Source: Dermanyssus gallinae
Taxonomy: Eukaryota; Arthropoda; Arachnida; Mesostigmata; Dermanyssidae
DNA length: 64,000 nucleotides
Direction: 5' to 3'
Assembly (NCBI GenBank): GCA_003439945.1
Contig: QVRM01005470.1
Location: forward strand, 1 to 64,000
Shown here: in pieces, positions 33,656 to 46,028 of the stretch
Layout: each line of letters starts with the position of its first letter
Position numbering within the stretch: the first letter of the stretch is position 1
Translations under genes and position numbers: made by a program
The notes under the pieces: generated by a model
The model's database searches: none
Told to the model about the DNA's origin: nothing
What the model saw: only the letters and a program-made list of their open reading frames with translations

Positions 33656-34500
33656 TGACCGCAGGCGGGCGTCTTTTCATTCCTACGTGCTCGTAGGACT
33701 AAGTCTAGACTAAGTCAATAGGTCAGCCTGTACAGTTCACGTACGTATTAATGGTGCCCTGGCGTTTCTCAACTTTACGCGCTTGAGGGGAACAGGATCT
33801 AGAGTTCGACTAGTGAAGGCCCTTACAATGAAGACAATTTGCCCCTTGCTGTAAATTGCCATGTGCCCAGATTGTTCACAGCTTGCATGTTCTGATCGTC
33901 TCGGCAGATTGCAGTGGTAGGGCCTAACCTTAAGTACCACCTACCTTTTGGCAAACATCTAAACTCGACTTTTTGTAGGTACGCAAAACCAGTGCAGCTA
34001 GCTAAAAGGCCAGTTAAAGAGCGAACTCCAACTGCTATCAGCCGAACTTTGATGAGTAGTGCTATTTTCGACAGCTGTTTTTCCAATCTTTGATTTGTTC
34101 TGTATGACGTTTTGCTTTACATATTAGATTAAGGTAGCTACTCGTTATCAGTTTGAATTCCGTTTTCGTTCAAACGGGCTCCCAGAGAGTCTTCGCCGAG
34201 TTCAAGTTGTGTACCGGAATCAGACTGAGCATCGTCGTAGCTGAACCTAGTGAACTATTCGTGAGCAACAGGAGATCGGGTTCCCTCTCTACACGGCGCA
34301 AACCTAGAAGAAAGTAATGGTCGACTCGTGCATGCAAATATATTGCCTCACAGGCAATATATTTGCATGCACAACTGAACAATTAATAAGCATTGTTTTC
34401 GGATACAAGCAGCAAAGTTAACGTAAATAGAAACATGTTTGAACGCTTAACAAACTGATTATACATCACGCAACTTAGGGGTAATCCCTTAATATACTTT
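33656..34500. other. No recognisable gene; contains a perfect palindrome
   Basis: Only the 34328-34372 hairpin stands out. Confidence 0.5.
34328..34372. repeat. Perfect hairpin, 21-bp arms, with inverted octamers
   Basis: Arms 34328-34348 and 34352-34372 are exact reverse complements around the 3-base loop CAC. Each arm contains ATGCAAAT or its reverse complement, the consensus octamer of POU-domain factors. The core is AT-rich. It may be a cruciform, a tiny MITE or an old inverted duplication. Confidence 0.85.
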
Positions 34501-34512
34501 GCGGAAGGAGCG

Positions 34513-34522
34513 AAGAGAGAGA

Positions 34523-34580
<58 letters not shown>

Positions 34581-34584
34581 AGAG

Positions 34585-34642
<58 letters not shown>

Positions 34643-34690
34643 AGAGGGAGAGATAGAGGGGAGAGAGAGAGTAGAGAGAGAGAGAGAGAG
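34513..34690. repeat. (GA)n microsatellite
   Basis: A GA-rich array of roughly 180 bp with scattered single-base interruptions runs straight into a TA array. Confidence 0.95.
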
Positions 34691-34743
34691 ATATATATAG
34701 AGATAGATAAATAGATAGAAGATATAATATAGATAGTATATAG

Positions 34744-34799
<56 letters not shown>

Positions 34800-34809
34800 A
34801 ATATATATA

Positions 34810-34851
<42 letters not shown>

Positions 34852-34855
34852 TATG
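34691..34855. repeat. (TA)n array with interruptions
   Basis: TA-rich tract with GATA and AAATA interruptions, continuous with the upstream GA array. Confidence 0.95.
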
Positions 34856-35315
34856 GGCAGAAAACTATTTAGGCGCTCCATTCGCAGAATACGAGGAAAT
34901 GGTCGGCTGTAAATGAGAAATAATATTTACGTATGGTCTTTAGCCCGAACCCGTAGCAGCGAAAAGTCCATTTTCTTATACCTTAACCGCCTCGTGGCGA
35001 CACCATCCTCGAGCGTTCTGCGTGTTTAAAAATTGAACACGCATTTGGTACACCGCCGAAAAGGATTTCGTGCGTTGCACGCGTCTGCAGGCATTTGTCT
35101 ACACTTATTCAAAGTTGTTGGGCCCTATGCTGCGCCATACTGGGTTCCAGCACATGTAAGTCGTTTTTGCTCCGTTTAGGAAAATCTGCTGTTGCGAAAA
35201 ACTGCAATACTTACACACTGAGTATTGCCATAGTTGCATAACGAGTACAGTGTGTATACGTTTTTAGATTCCGTTGAGCATAACGTAGCGTGTTTATTGG
35301 TAGCAAAAATAATCG

Positions 35316-35363
<48 letters not shown>

Positions 35364-38300
35364 TACTGTATCAAGAACAACCAAAACAACATCGCAGTCC
35401 CCCAAATTTCGCAAAGGCACTATATTTAATACGACTAGGACTTTCCCGCTAATTAATGGTAGCTGATGACTTTCACATAAATCAGACTATTTTCACACAC
35501 TCGTATGCTGAGTCTCGCTGGCCAACGAACCATTCTGTCGCAAGCGTGTTGTTTGAAAGGTAATATTTGACCATCCACATCGGTGCTCTATCTATTTGTA
35601 AATTCACTGTCACTTCTCAATCTGACATTGCCGCCCTTCTTCTATTCTATTGAAAAATATGCTTGCTTTATCGAACAGTATAACTCGCTAAAGTCAGGCT
35701 TCGTTTGGTGACACACAACATAGATACGTAGACACATACCATATAGATAAACAAGAGTTACTTGAAATGTTGTTTTGAATTTTGACGTCACACTGAATGT
35801 GCGACGCTTTGTTTGGTTGGAAAAACTCGGTGGGGCATGGTATTTTATGTGTTTTTTTAAATCAGGTGTTTGAAAATAAGCCCACTAACATTGACGAGCG
35901 GACGGAAAACATTCGGCGGAAGATTTCGTAAAATAACGCCTACTTTTTGATAAAAAGTCATACAAAAATTGTGTAGCTCATATAAAATATACTTTCTGTG
36001 TGTACGAATCCGCGGAGCGGCCATCGTTGTAATATCGTTTTTCATAACGTCATGCCGGTACGTTCTGTTAACAATTATGACTGCACCTAGTCGGCTTTGC
36101 TCTGTAGGCCAACATGTTTGAACCACAAGTAAGTCCTATTTAGTTTATTTAAAAAAAAACGCTTCTTACAGAACATCTGAGTCTCATACATCGCAGTTCT
36201 TGTTATCCCAGTACCAGTAAAATGATAAGTATTGAGTGGCATTCTACTTCAACTTAATAGACCATATGCTAACACGAGGTTAACTGATAACAGTAAAAAC
36301 TTTCAGTGAACACATATGTATGAATGAAGACTAATACGGAAAATAACAACTGGTAGTAATAATATTAAAAAGCAAATTATTAAAACGTCATATCCGTATA
36401 GTCTGAGAGGTGCGCTGTTGCGATTAATGTTGGTTTTGGATAAAATTGTTATTGCTAAGACGCTATTTTCTTCATTGACAGTGACACACGCTGTACCTTG
36501 AACGACCTATCACAGCTTTAACAAATAATTTAAAACTTAAAACATATAAACAAGTAATTTCGTTTATAAACTTCCATTCACTGTACAGCTGAACACAAAG
36601 TGAAAACTGTCTACAGCGTTGGTAGAACGATACGCTGATTTATGCTATTCGTCGTTTTTCTATGAGTCTATCTTGCCTTTTGACGATTACATTTTTACTG
36701 CATTAGTTCCAGGGTCTCCTCCTTCTGGCGTTTTGAGGCAATGACTGCAGTTTTTTTTTGTAAACATCTCATGCGGAAGGTTTATATTTTGAATCGTATT
36801 TCACATATAGCGGGATTTGTGGATTCTTTTCATTTTGCCAGAACGTAAACGGTCCTATTTATTCTGTCTGAGGTAGCAGAGACAGCCCGTGCTGCAGGCG
36901 GCTGGCTTTGCTATATGTGCAATACGCGACGGTCGACGGCAAAACGAAATGCAGTCGATTTGGTCTGCGACTCGTAAAATTTTCGTCGAGTTGTACGTTC
37001 TTACCGTGTCGGCCATACACTAAGCGGGCTATACTAACGCTTCTTCAAGCTGAACGCGGCACCTGCTTGAAAGAACCAGCTAGCTCCGTATAGAAAGAAG
37101 GACGCTCGAGTCCGGATGAAGTTTGTTGGAAGATAGGCCACTTAGTATCCAATGACGGCTGCAGACAGACGGAAGCTCAAGGTCTACGCAAGCGAGCAAT
37201 ATCGTCGTTTTCCTCCTGCCCGAGCAATTTCGTGACTTCATAAGAACATCATTATTTGATTCCTTTCCATCGTCTCGCCACGCATCTTGGTAGATGCGCA
37301 AATTATGCGAGACGCTCTGCGACGATCGTTCTCGGCCCCTGAATCGAACGCAGTTTAGGAACCAACAAAGTCTGTCTGGCTCGGTGAAAGATGCCGCAGG
37401 CTACAAGGCGCAACTATATGAGTTTGCACGAAACCCATAGACGCGTTCGGAATTATTTTTGTATTCTAGGTACGAGGACAAGCAGGCGACAGAACAGTAT
37501 GGACCAGAGCTTATAAAGAGCCCATACAAACATCTGGGACAGTTTCGAGAGAGGACGCCGCTGCACGAGACATTTCACAGAAGCAAGCAAGCAGTACACT
37601 TGATTCAGTAAGACACGGTTCTCTAAAGAGTTCGCCTCTATTAGGGGTCCCCCTGCATGGCGTAACAGCCTTCCTCTGTGGCCCTTCCGTCGTCTGTAAT
37701 TTACTCTTCAGCTTGAAACGTCCATCGGCGCGATACTAAATTCCGGAACGCACGACGAGATCGATTAAACCGCGCGTAATGAATTCGAAAAATCTTTAGA
37801 GTGGTTACCTATTGAACACAACCATACCTGATAGCTAACTTATAATGGCTATATTTGTTGTACGTTGTAACTAACTACACAACAGCGAACTTCTTTAATG
37901 ACGTGGTGCAGTCGAATGTTACAATTTTATTTAGGGCATTTTCCACGTATCAGATACGTGGCTTGTACGACTGATTCCGTCCTATTCAGAATGCTACCGA
38001 TGTGATTGCTACTCCTGTTACTAACTAACTGCACTGCTGCATCTGCTGTACATCTGCCATGCATCGTACTACGCTGGCATAGTCACCGTTGTAGTCTAAC
38101 TCCGGCAAGGAGAGAGACGTTCGTACTGCCTGTCCAATTGTGCCTTGCCGTATTGTTTATGGGATATGGTGTTCAGCGTTCGAAGTCTCACCCCGTTCTT
38201 TGATTTGGACAGGATGACTGCGCAGAGGAGCCGTTTCGTCTTTCTACAGGACAGGAAGCCATTAAGCCTGGCGAAGAAGCCTTTCTACACAGCTAAGCCG

Positions 38301-38672
38301 CCTTCCTCTTTCTGGGCCGAAGGCGAACAAACGGCGTTTCGCTTCACTCACTATCTAGCCCGATAGCAACCAGACTGCAGCAGTCGACTGACTGTCTCTG
38401 TAATAAGCCGGCCAAGCGAGTTACAGACTTGGGCTTGTGCTATGATGAAGGCGTCCTAAGGAGCGACCCCGCTCAATAGCGAACGTAGTTCGTTAAACGA
38501 CAACCGAACGGCCGGGCCTGAATTGTAACAACGACAATTAGAGATCACAGTTCCATGTGCGCACATAGTGAGACGTAGCAGTCAACCACGGTTGCTGCCA
38601 TTGTCTGAGTACGGGTGTGTATGTCTCATGATGATGTGAAACATAGCGGCTTATCAAAAATATTTGTGGCAG

Positions 38673-38674
<2 letters not shown>
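34856..38674. other. Long stretch without a recognised gene
   Basis: A (TA)n array occupies 35319-35361. The remainder is AT-rich to about 36700 and of mixed composition after that. The short frames (for example 36908-37093 and 38006-38366) show no domain. Confidence 0.5.

Positions 38675-38751
<77 letters not shown>
38675..38751. repeat. (TA)n microsatellite
   Basis: Perfect TA array of about 77 bp. Confidence 0.95.
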
Positions 38752-38752
<1 letters not shown>

Positions 38753-39737
38753 GTACATATTTATGGCAGAGCCAGTTATTAACAGGGCTCTGAGGTATAC
38801 ACAAGGTGACAGACAGTTTAGCTGCTTAAACAAAGATGATCTCTGTCACGTCATTGGCGCAGAAAGTTGAACGACTCCTATAGCCGATAGGACGAAAACC
38901 CATAGAAACGTGAGCCAGCTCTCAGTCCACAAGAACTAATCGGTAACCACAGTGTACATAAAAATGCCTTAAAACTTCTGTATACAACAATTATGGTAGA
39001 ACGATATTTTCTCTATGCACAAATTGCGTCAGTAGGCGTGATTACTAGTATTGTTGTTTTTGTTGTTGGTGTGGGTGGCGTTGTTCTAGTACAGAATTCG
39101 AATGTGCGGCTTACCTCAACGGCGTTGGTTCCGCTTGTGTTCTTCTCCTCTTATTGCCGGTATGCTCAAGGCTTGATCTAGCGCTTGAAGAGACAGATAA
39201 ATAGGTAGTGTGAGATAGGGCGTTTGCTTGGAACATTTAAGCGCAAAGCGCAAACCACCAAGCAAATCTGGTTATGCCAAAACGCAAACTACCATCCACT
39301 GCCGCCGCTGCTGGAGACGTTGCAGAGAAAAACGAGCGAGTGCCTCTAAGTGGATTTAGATCATAAATAATGCGCATTTTTAATTAACTGCCTACTTAAT
39401 GCAAGAGAAACAGAGACGCCTCTAAAAGTGTTAACGAGAGAACAGAGAGAGAGAGAGAGCGCGCGAGTGGTAAGCTTCTAGTTTTCGTCGAATCAAGAAT
39501 AAAAAGCACGCGTACTGACTGACAGCCTTTAAGCTGGAAGAGCTGTGGTCGATGTAGCCTTCGCGGGAGGGCAAGGATGCATAAACTGATGCGTGGCCCT
39601 GTGATAATCGCTGCTCAACACGCGCCGCAAAAATGGATATATCGGCATTATTTAACCGTTGGTTGGTGCTCAAATCCTATCTGCCGATACTTCTTGTATA
39701 TGTATAGTCATAGCTTTAGAAATATATAATGGCCTGT

Positions 39738-39739
<2 letters not shown>
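38752..39739. other. No recognisable gene
   Basis: Nothing is identified beyond a short GA run near 39443. Confidence 0.5.

Positions 39740-39790
<51 letters not shown>
39740..39790. repeat. (TA)n microsatellite
   Basis: Perfect TA array of about 50 bp. Confidence 0.95.
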
Positions 39791-39795
<5 letters not shown>

Positions 39796-39999
39796 TCTGT
39801 GAATTCTTATGTTTGAGCATCGCGTTCACTACACTCCAGTAATTCATTATGCTCAAAAAATAAACACATTCAACAAAATAATAATTCCATGGAAATCTGT
39901 TTGGTATCAACTCGATGGTGATTCTGTTCGTGATCTGATTGCCGTAAGCCGTTTTGGCCCTCCCCCCAGATTTCGGAGTCTGACAGAGTCCAGCGTTAG

Positions 40000-40620
40000 C
40001 AAAGAAGGGACGTTAGCAGGTACTAGATGCAGACCATACGAAAGCACAGTGTAGCAATCCAAGGGGAACGGAATCCGCAAGGCTAGAGGTGAGAGAAGCT
40101 ACGGTCATTTACAGCTGCTACTTCTTACCAAACAGGAGTCTCGGGATATTTGAAGACTTCTTGGCCTGGAAGGTACTGACACGCAATCGTTTGCGGCTCA
40201 ACGAGGAACTAGGAACAAGTCAGGCTATTTCGCACGCTCAGTACGGCTTCAGACGGGGTCGATTCACTCTGGGCGACACTGGGAGCCACTTGGTCGAGGA
40301 AGACTAGGAAGTTTTGTTCTACCCATCTTGCTGGATGTAGTAAACACAGGGCATACACGGTCACCCCCGGTTGGACCCGGTTTCCTGAACGTAGCGTATG
40401 ACATCGTTCTAGAAATCAAAGACCTACTCGTTGGCGTGGAGATTATCACCGCGGCTGGCCACCCGGTTGAGATAAAGCGGGACGTAAAATACGAAGTCAT
40501 CCTGTATGCGGGCCTCACACATAAACTAAGGAATGGACTAAGAAGCTCATACCTGACCGGACGGTCTGATACTATTGCAAGTCACGGAGAGGGGGGGATT
40601 TGAAAGGGTTGTATACGTGT
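40000..40620 (+). pseudogene. R1-clade-like reverse transcriptase relic
   Basis: The plus-strand reading gives SHAQYGFRRGRFTLGDT at 40232-40281, the QYGFR-GrST motif, preceded by KVLTRNRLRLNEEL, the E-RL-l segment. LLDVVNT at 40330-40350 is a remnant of motif A (LDVKNAFN), and LRSSYLTGRSDTIASHGEG at 40540-40597 matches the SYL-gR-v-i segment. The reading is broken by stops and by non-homologous text between motif A and SYLTGR. Neither the YADD box nor the endonuclease is seen. Confidence 0.72.
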
Positions 40621-41483
40621 GTCCTTTGTTCTCTGGGGAAGTCAGGAGATGTGGTGCATACCATGTCGCTGCACAGCCTTGGATTATACCAGGACTGCTG
40701 CCACGCCAGCGGTGCGTGGCCTTCACCTCAGGGAGGCAGCGGCGCATATGATAGCCTCAAAAGAAGGATGGAGGGAATGAAAAGCAGCACTTGAATCCAT
40801 CATGATGCTGAACATGACCCTAGAGCGGCACAGGCAGAAAATTATTAAAAGGGAGAGATACTTACACTCCCGTCGCCCGCGATTTCCACGCGGACATACG
40901 GGAGTGCCCGCCAGCCCGAATAGACAGGCCAGCGGATCCCCCACCTTTCCCCCTATCGGGCTTCCGAATGGAGGTACCACACTACTCCGCCCTACCGATT
41001 AGACGCGATCACCCCGCGATTCCGCGTTACACCCCAAAATATACGATACGCCCCATAAGGTACATTGTGGGGTGTCTTAAACACGCCCTCTAGGGCTTCT
41101 CTTGTTAATATATGTGTATAAGTACATAAATGACAAGCCATAACCTAAATGCGACTAAAGACTAACTAAATAGTAGTTTACATAGCATTCCAGTGAATGC
41201 ACCTCAGTACATCGTTTTTGTGCATATAATAACACTTGCAGCCGCATTTGCATCTGACCAACCGCATGCCAAGTTTTTCACCACAAAGATATCAGCCTGG
41301 ACATATCAAATGACACAAGGGCATACGTTTTACAAGCATACGCTTTGAAATAGCCTATTGCAAAGTTCGCTTTAACGTGCAAATTATTATGGCTAGGCTA
41401 CCCGCGTGCAGGCGAAGCTCGCTTTTGGAGCATGTAACTTGCAGAATGAGAAGAAGATTCGGGCAACGGAGACGAAACATTAC

Positions 41484-41522
<39 letters not shown>

Positions 41523-42689
41523 CGAGTAGTAGAAAGACAAACTGTACCGCCTCTTTTTGTCTGACCAACTAGACGGCTTGAGGGGGAGATACGTTTAGTG
41601 GCCGCGGGCCTTTGCGAGGTACATCCAGCCGATCGGAGTGTTACACAGCTCGAGATGGGAAGTGAATTATATATATATATATAAATACATATATACATAA
41701 TTTTTTATACGAACAACAATTTCATAGTTTTATTTGCCTATATGTAAGAGGCAACAATTGTCTTCTGTTAAACGTATACACCGGGTAATATAAGTGAACA
41801 CGTCACATATCCTCTAGGTTCAGGCTATATATATATACATTTTTGTGACCAAAAATTATATATATATATATATATATATACATATATAAATAAGAGCAAT
41901 CAGGACAAGCGGTCAAAGTGATGCAACACTTGGAAGCTTGAAGGCCGTCAGAGCGTTCGCTCGCCTTTGTCAGAAGCGACCGGCTTTACCGGTTAGTCGC
42001 CTACGACTCAGCACACAGACAGCATCAATGCAAAGCACTTAGCCATCTTAGAAGGGGGTCCCCAAGGAGGTGGCGGTAGCAGTGGGACTTCAAATATTGA
42101 ATCCTCGTCTGTGTATTCTATTTCTTCATTCAACGCCTTTATTAGGGCCGGTCGTTCTCTCCCCCCTCCCCGCTGCGACCTCCATCTGTGTCTTTTCCTA
42201 TAGATACATGAACGCAATCTGGAATGCACATACGAGCTCTTTGTTGCGTTGGAGCTGTACAACAGATCGTTGTGCAAGCCAGTACTGTGCTGCTACTATT
42301 GCTGTTGTTGCTTATTAGGAAGAGAGGAAGCATACAAATAAACAGGCTGCTAGTGGCGCATGATGCCCATGCGCCACTAGCAGCCTGCGTGACTAGTGTG
42401 AGACTCGCAAACCCACTAAACCCGGATTCCTCCCCACCCCCCCAGGCTCGGTATTACTTTGGCATTACATCGAAGAACGGGTTAGACAGCCTTAACTCGT
42501 CTCAGTAATATTGACGATTTTAATTTCGAGTTTTTCTTAGAAGAATAACTGAAAAACGCGGTTGCACATACGCCTTCCATGGCGGGGAAGCTCCTTGTAG
42601 GCGTGGGCTCGTAGTGTGGAGCTCCAACTCACTAAAAAACGTTAATGTACACGTCCCCTGAATTTACTGGGAAATGCTTGCCAATCTCA
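40621..42689. other. Intergenic stretch with (TA)n arrays and a palindrome
   Basis: TA arrays lie at 41486-41520, 41668-41683 and 41858-41880. A perfect palindrome occupies 42343-42387. A minus-strand frame at 42008-42277 ends in a Pro-rich EVPLLPPPPWGPP text but shows no domain. No gene is supported. Confidence 0.5.
42343..42387. repeat. Perfect hairpin, 19-bp arms
   Basis: Arms 42343-42361 and 42369-42387 are exact reverse complements around the 7-base loop GATGCCC. The arms are GC-rich, so a cruciform or RNA hairpin would be stable. Confidence 0.85.
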
Positions 42690-44165
42690 TTAAACAGTCA
42701 GGGGAAGGCGAATCCACCGTCCCAGAAGGGACTGCATCCAGGCGCGACGTCTCTTTACCAGGGCCCGGCGGTCGGCGCCCGCGGGGGAGGCAGCTCTGCA
42801 CCATAACGCCGAGTACAAAAGGCTGTGGGTCCTTCTTCGGAGGGAAATCTTCAGGAGCAAGGAACGCTCCTGGAGGGCCCATACAAGCTGGTACGATGAT
42901 TCCCCGCTCATTAGAGGAAGGTGAACTTGACCGCCCGAGGCCACCAAAGAAGCGATTACAGCACTTTTTCCGCAGCACTCTCCTCTAGACCGCGCTCCCT
43001 AACAAAGAGTCCCAGGGGCTGAAACAGAGCAACCTCCGGCAGTAACACCGCAGGAGGTACTCAAGGCATCGGAACGCCTCAAGCCGGAAAAGGCACGGAG
43101 CCTGGACGGAATTCCCGTTTCTTTAGCCAAGCTACTGAAAAAGGAATACCCGAAATCGGTGGCCGCTTTGGCGACGGAGATGCTCCGCCAGGGCTCGTTC
43201 CCTACCGAACGGAAGGCCGGAGATCTCGTCCTTATCCCAAAGGGCCCTCCCTACCTCATACAGCCTAATATGCTTAGTTGGATCCCTGGCTAAAGGTTTT
43301 GAATCCATTGTGGAGGCACGCCTTCGAGATTATGTAAAGGGAAAGGGGCTTCTATCCAATTCCCAATCCGAAATTCGAAAAGGGCGCTCGACAATTAGCG
43401 CCTTTCAGCGAATTCAATCGAAAGGCGAGCTCCTCTGCATGTCTCCGCCAAGAAAACACGATGTTCTCGTAGCTGTTTTACTCGACGTCAAAAACGCTTA
43501 TAACAGTATCCCGTGGAGAGTCATACTCGAGACCCTTCACAGGAAAAATCCTGTTATATCTTCTTAGAGTCATATCTAACTACCTACATGACCGGACAAT
43601 TCAGTCTCAAGGATTGACCATCAATATGACTGCAGTGCCAGTCGACAAGGCTCTATACTTGGCCCCTGCTATGGAACATAGCCTACGGCGACGTGCTGCG
43701 GCTGGGAGATTTTTCCTTCGGAGCCGACCTCCTTGCCTACGCCGACGACCTGGTCCTCACTGTCCAGCCCGGACACCGGAGTTCCTGGAGAGGCGTGCAA
43801 ATGAGGCAACCGCCGACGTTACGTACTGCATGAGAAAAACAGGGCTTTTGTTACGCCTTAATAACGACAAAATAACATCGTGGACACGGCAATTTACCTC
43901 GGCGTATTCCTTGATCGAGGTCTTCGAGGCACTTATCACTTGCGCCGGGCAACGGAGAAAGCCCTCAAAATTGCCAACAACTTCGCACGGCTCATGCCTA
44001 ACACCTATGGTCACCGGCACTCCTAGCGACGCATCACTATGTCCGTGGCCGAGTCAGTAGCCATATACGGAGCTCCGACTTGGCCTGCTAACATTTCAAC
44101 AACTGAAACGAATCGAAGCCGCCTGCGCGGGCCCAACTGGCCGGAGCCCTCAGGGTGATCATGGC
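42690..44165 (+). pseudogene. R1-clade-like ORF2 relic (pre-RT to post-RT)
   Basis: This is the longest R1-type relic. YKRLWVLLRREIFRSKERSW (about 42810-42870) matches the linker before the RT. TPQEVLKASERLKPEKARSL and PKGPP (43046-43250) are the opening RT motifs. VEARLRDYVKGKGLL and QSEIRKGRSTISAF (43310-43410) correspond to the E-RL and QyGFR-GrST segments. VLLDVKNAYNSIPW at 43472-43513 is motif A with its catalytic Asp. Then LGPAMWNIAYGDVL and AYADDLVLTV (43657-43765) retain the YADD box. The frame shifts several times. RT residues survive but no continuous frame does. It ends near ALRVIMA at 44160. Confidence 0.88.
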
Positions 44166-44240
44166 GTAACAACCTAGACTCAACGTATTTACAGGTATGT
44201 TTAGGAACATAATTTAGAGTAATTTCATGATATACATGTA

Positions 44241-44242
<2 letters not shown>

Positions 44243-44310
<68 letters not shown>

Positions 44311-44317
44311 TATATAC
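44243..44317. repeat. (TA)n microsatellite
   Basis: TA array about 80 bp after the recognisable end of the R1-type relic. Confidence 0.95.
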
Positions 44318-46028
44318 TTGTGTACATTTTGTGACTTAAATGACAAGACAAACTCGGTCATTAACACAATGTCCATCTTGTGTTTTGAATAAGGCCAAAT
44401 TGGCTAAACTCAAATAACAAATGCTAAGATCTTCTGCAGGATGAACTTGATTTCGGAGTTATTCATTGCGACTTCGGCTTCAGGTCATCTCATAATATCA
44501 AAACGATTATCAATGTTGCCGCTTAATAGCGCGCACTTAACTACTACGAATAAAAATGCGATATTTGTAACTTTTAGAGCTCCGTGAAAGCTTCGAGACG
44601 CCGATTTGGCGAGTGAACATAAGAAAAGTCAACGGAGCGTAAACGTAGTTGCTTGGTGTGCATAAACGAGAATGCACGATAAATATCTCGACTACGCCGT
44701 TTCACCTGAAATTGATGTTGACAATGCTGCCTCGACACTCGTTCGTGAATACATTTTCAAACGAGAAGCTCGTTTGCTCTTTTGCGAAAGACGTATATGT
44801 ACACATCAAGACAAACAACGAACGCCGTTGTTGGTGCCCACCCGTAACGTCGCCAATCGGCTCACAGACGTATCAAACGTCGACAATGCGTCAAGTGATA
44901 CGTTCGATCACGTTCTACACGGTCGCTGCGTAAAAGTGGAACAGCCAGTATCTAAGACGGTCCTAGAGGAAGTGGGGTTTTTTCATTGCAGTATTTCTAG
45001 TTTTTACACCGTTTCTACCCAACGAACGGCTTCGCTTTTCGTTAGTTTACCATAGAGATGAGGCTCAGCCGTCAGCAGTCTCGATGACGAGTGAAGATCG
45101 GATGTTAAAGCGTCATACGTGCTTGCTGTTAGCGGTTGGACCCCTGGAAGAAACTAAAGGGTTTTTTTTCGCAGACGACAGGTTAGCGGGCAGGTAGTTC
45201 TGTCGTTACAGGCGGAATTTTAGTACTAGCAGAAATTAGATGCAGCGTACATCGCCGTCATGCAAGTTAGTACGGAATTGTAACAATAAGATTTCGTCAA
45301 CAAAGGGAAGCAATTAGCAATCTTTGGACAGCGCACACACACAGATGAAGTCTTTCCTCTCGACAACCCTCTCCCGGCTGCCGCGGATCCGTTGTGCCGT
45401 TGAAATGTTGATGCGCAATTTGCTAACGCAGAACTCTGAACAAAACATCGACTTTTTGCTCGAGCGCGCGAATATTTGATGCCGCCTTCAATCGGCTTCA
45501 ATAGCGCCCATTCACTAACCCACCCACCCCTAAATTTGCCCGTCAAGTATCACAGCGAGACGACAAGTTCCGTAACGAGTTCACGTGATCGTTCAGCTTT
45601 CTTGTTTCCGTCTCAAAGCACGTGTGCAAATTGGCGTAGCACACGAATCCACGAACACGCACGCTCCAATCACTTCCCCAGCCACGACTGCGCACATTGA
45701 GCACGTATATCACTACCGTGGTATGTGCGTATACGAAGACGGACGATGACAGCCTGTAGCGGAAAAACACAACAGTAATGGCAGCTTTCTACCTTGCCTC
45801 TGCTGGCGCAGTTGCCGCTGCTGCTGATGCTGCTGGTGTGGACTGCCTCATCTACATTATCCGCGAGTTCTCACCAAGTCGACACTAGTTCGAGCAGCGG
45901 TGCGGGCCAAAACCCTGCTGCGGCACATCAGCTTCGCAAAGCATTCACTCTGAGGTCCGTCAAATCGACTAGTATTCGCCCGGCTTTGGTATTGAGCTAT
46001 CACACTCACCTATATATATATATATATA
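44318..46028. other. Stretch with two unassigned frames
   Basis: A plus-strand frame (44672-45055) and a hydrophobic, signal-peptide-like stretch near 45797-45870 are the only items of note. Neither is assigned. Confidence 0.4.
44672..45055 (+). CDS. Unassigned open frame, 127 aa
   Basis: The frame starts at an ATG (MHDKYLDYAVSPEIDVDNAA) and is rich in Asp, Arg and Val, with two Cys. Composition is protein-like, but I recognise no domain and no neighbouring partner. It could be a retroelement gag remnant, an exon or chance. Confidence 0.25.
   Translation: MHDKYLDYAVSPEIDVDNAASTLVREYIFKREARLLFCERRICTHQDKQRTPLLVPTRNVANRLTDVSNVDNASSDTFDHVLHGRCVKVEQPVSKTVLEEVGFFHCSISSFYTVSTQRTASLFVSLP

Noticed and set aside
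34499..34714. Arg-Glu repeat frame
   Set aside because: Direct translation of a (GA)n microsatellite.
45797..45990. Signal-peptide-like LPLLAQLPLLLMLLVW stretch suggesting a secreted-protein exon
   Set aside because: There is no in-frame ATG, the text arises from CTG repeats, and no downstream exon was found.
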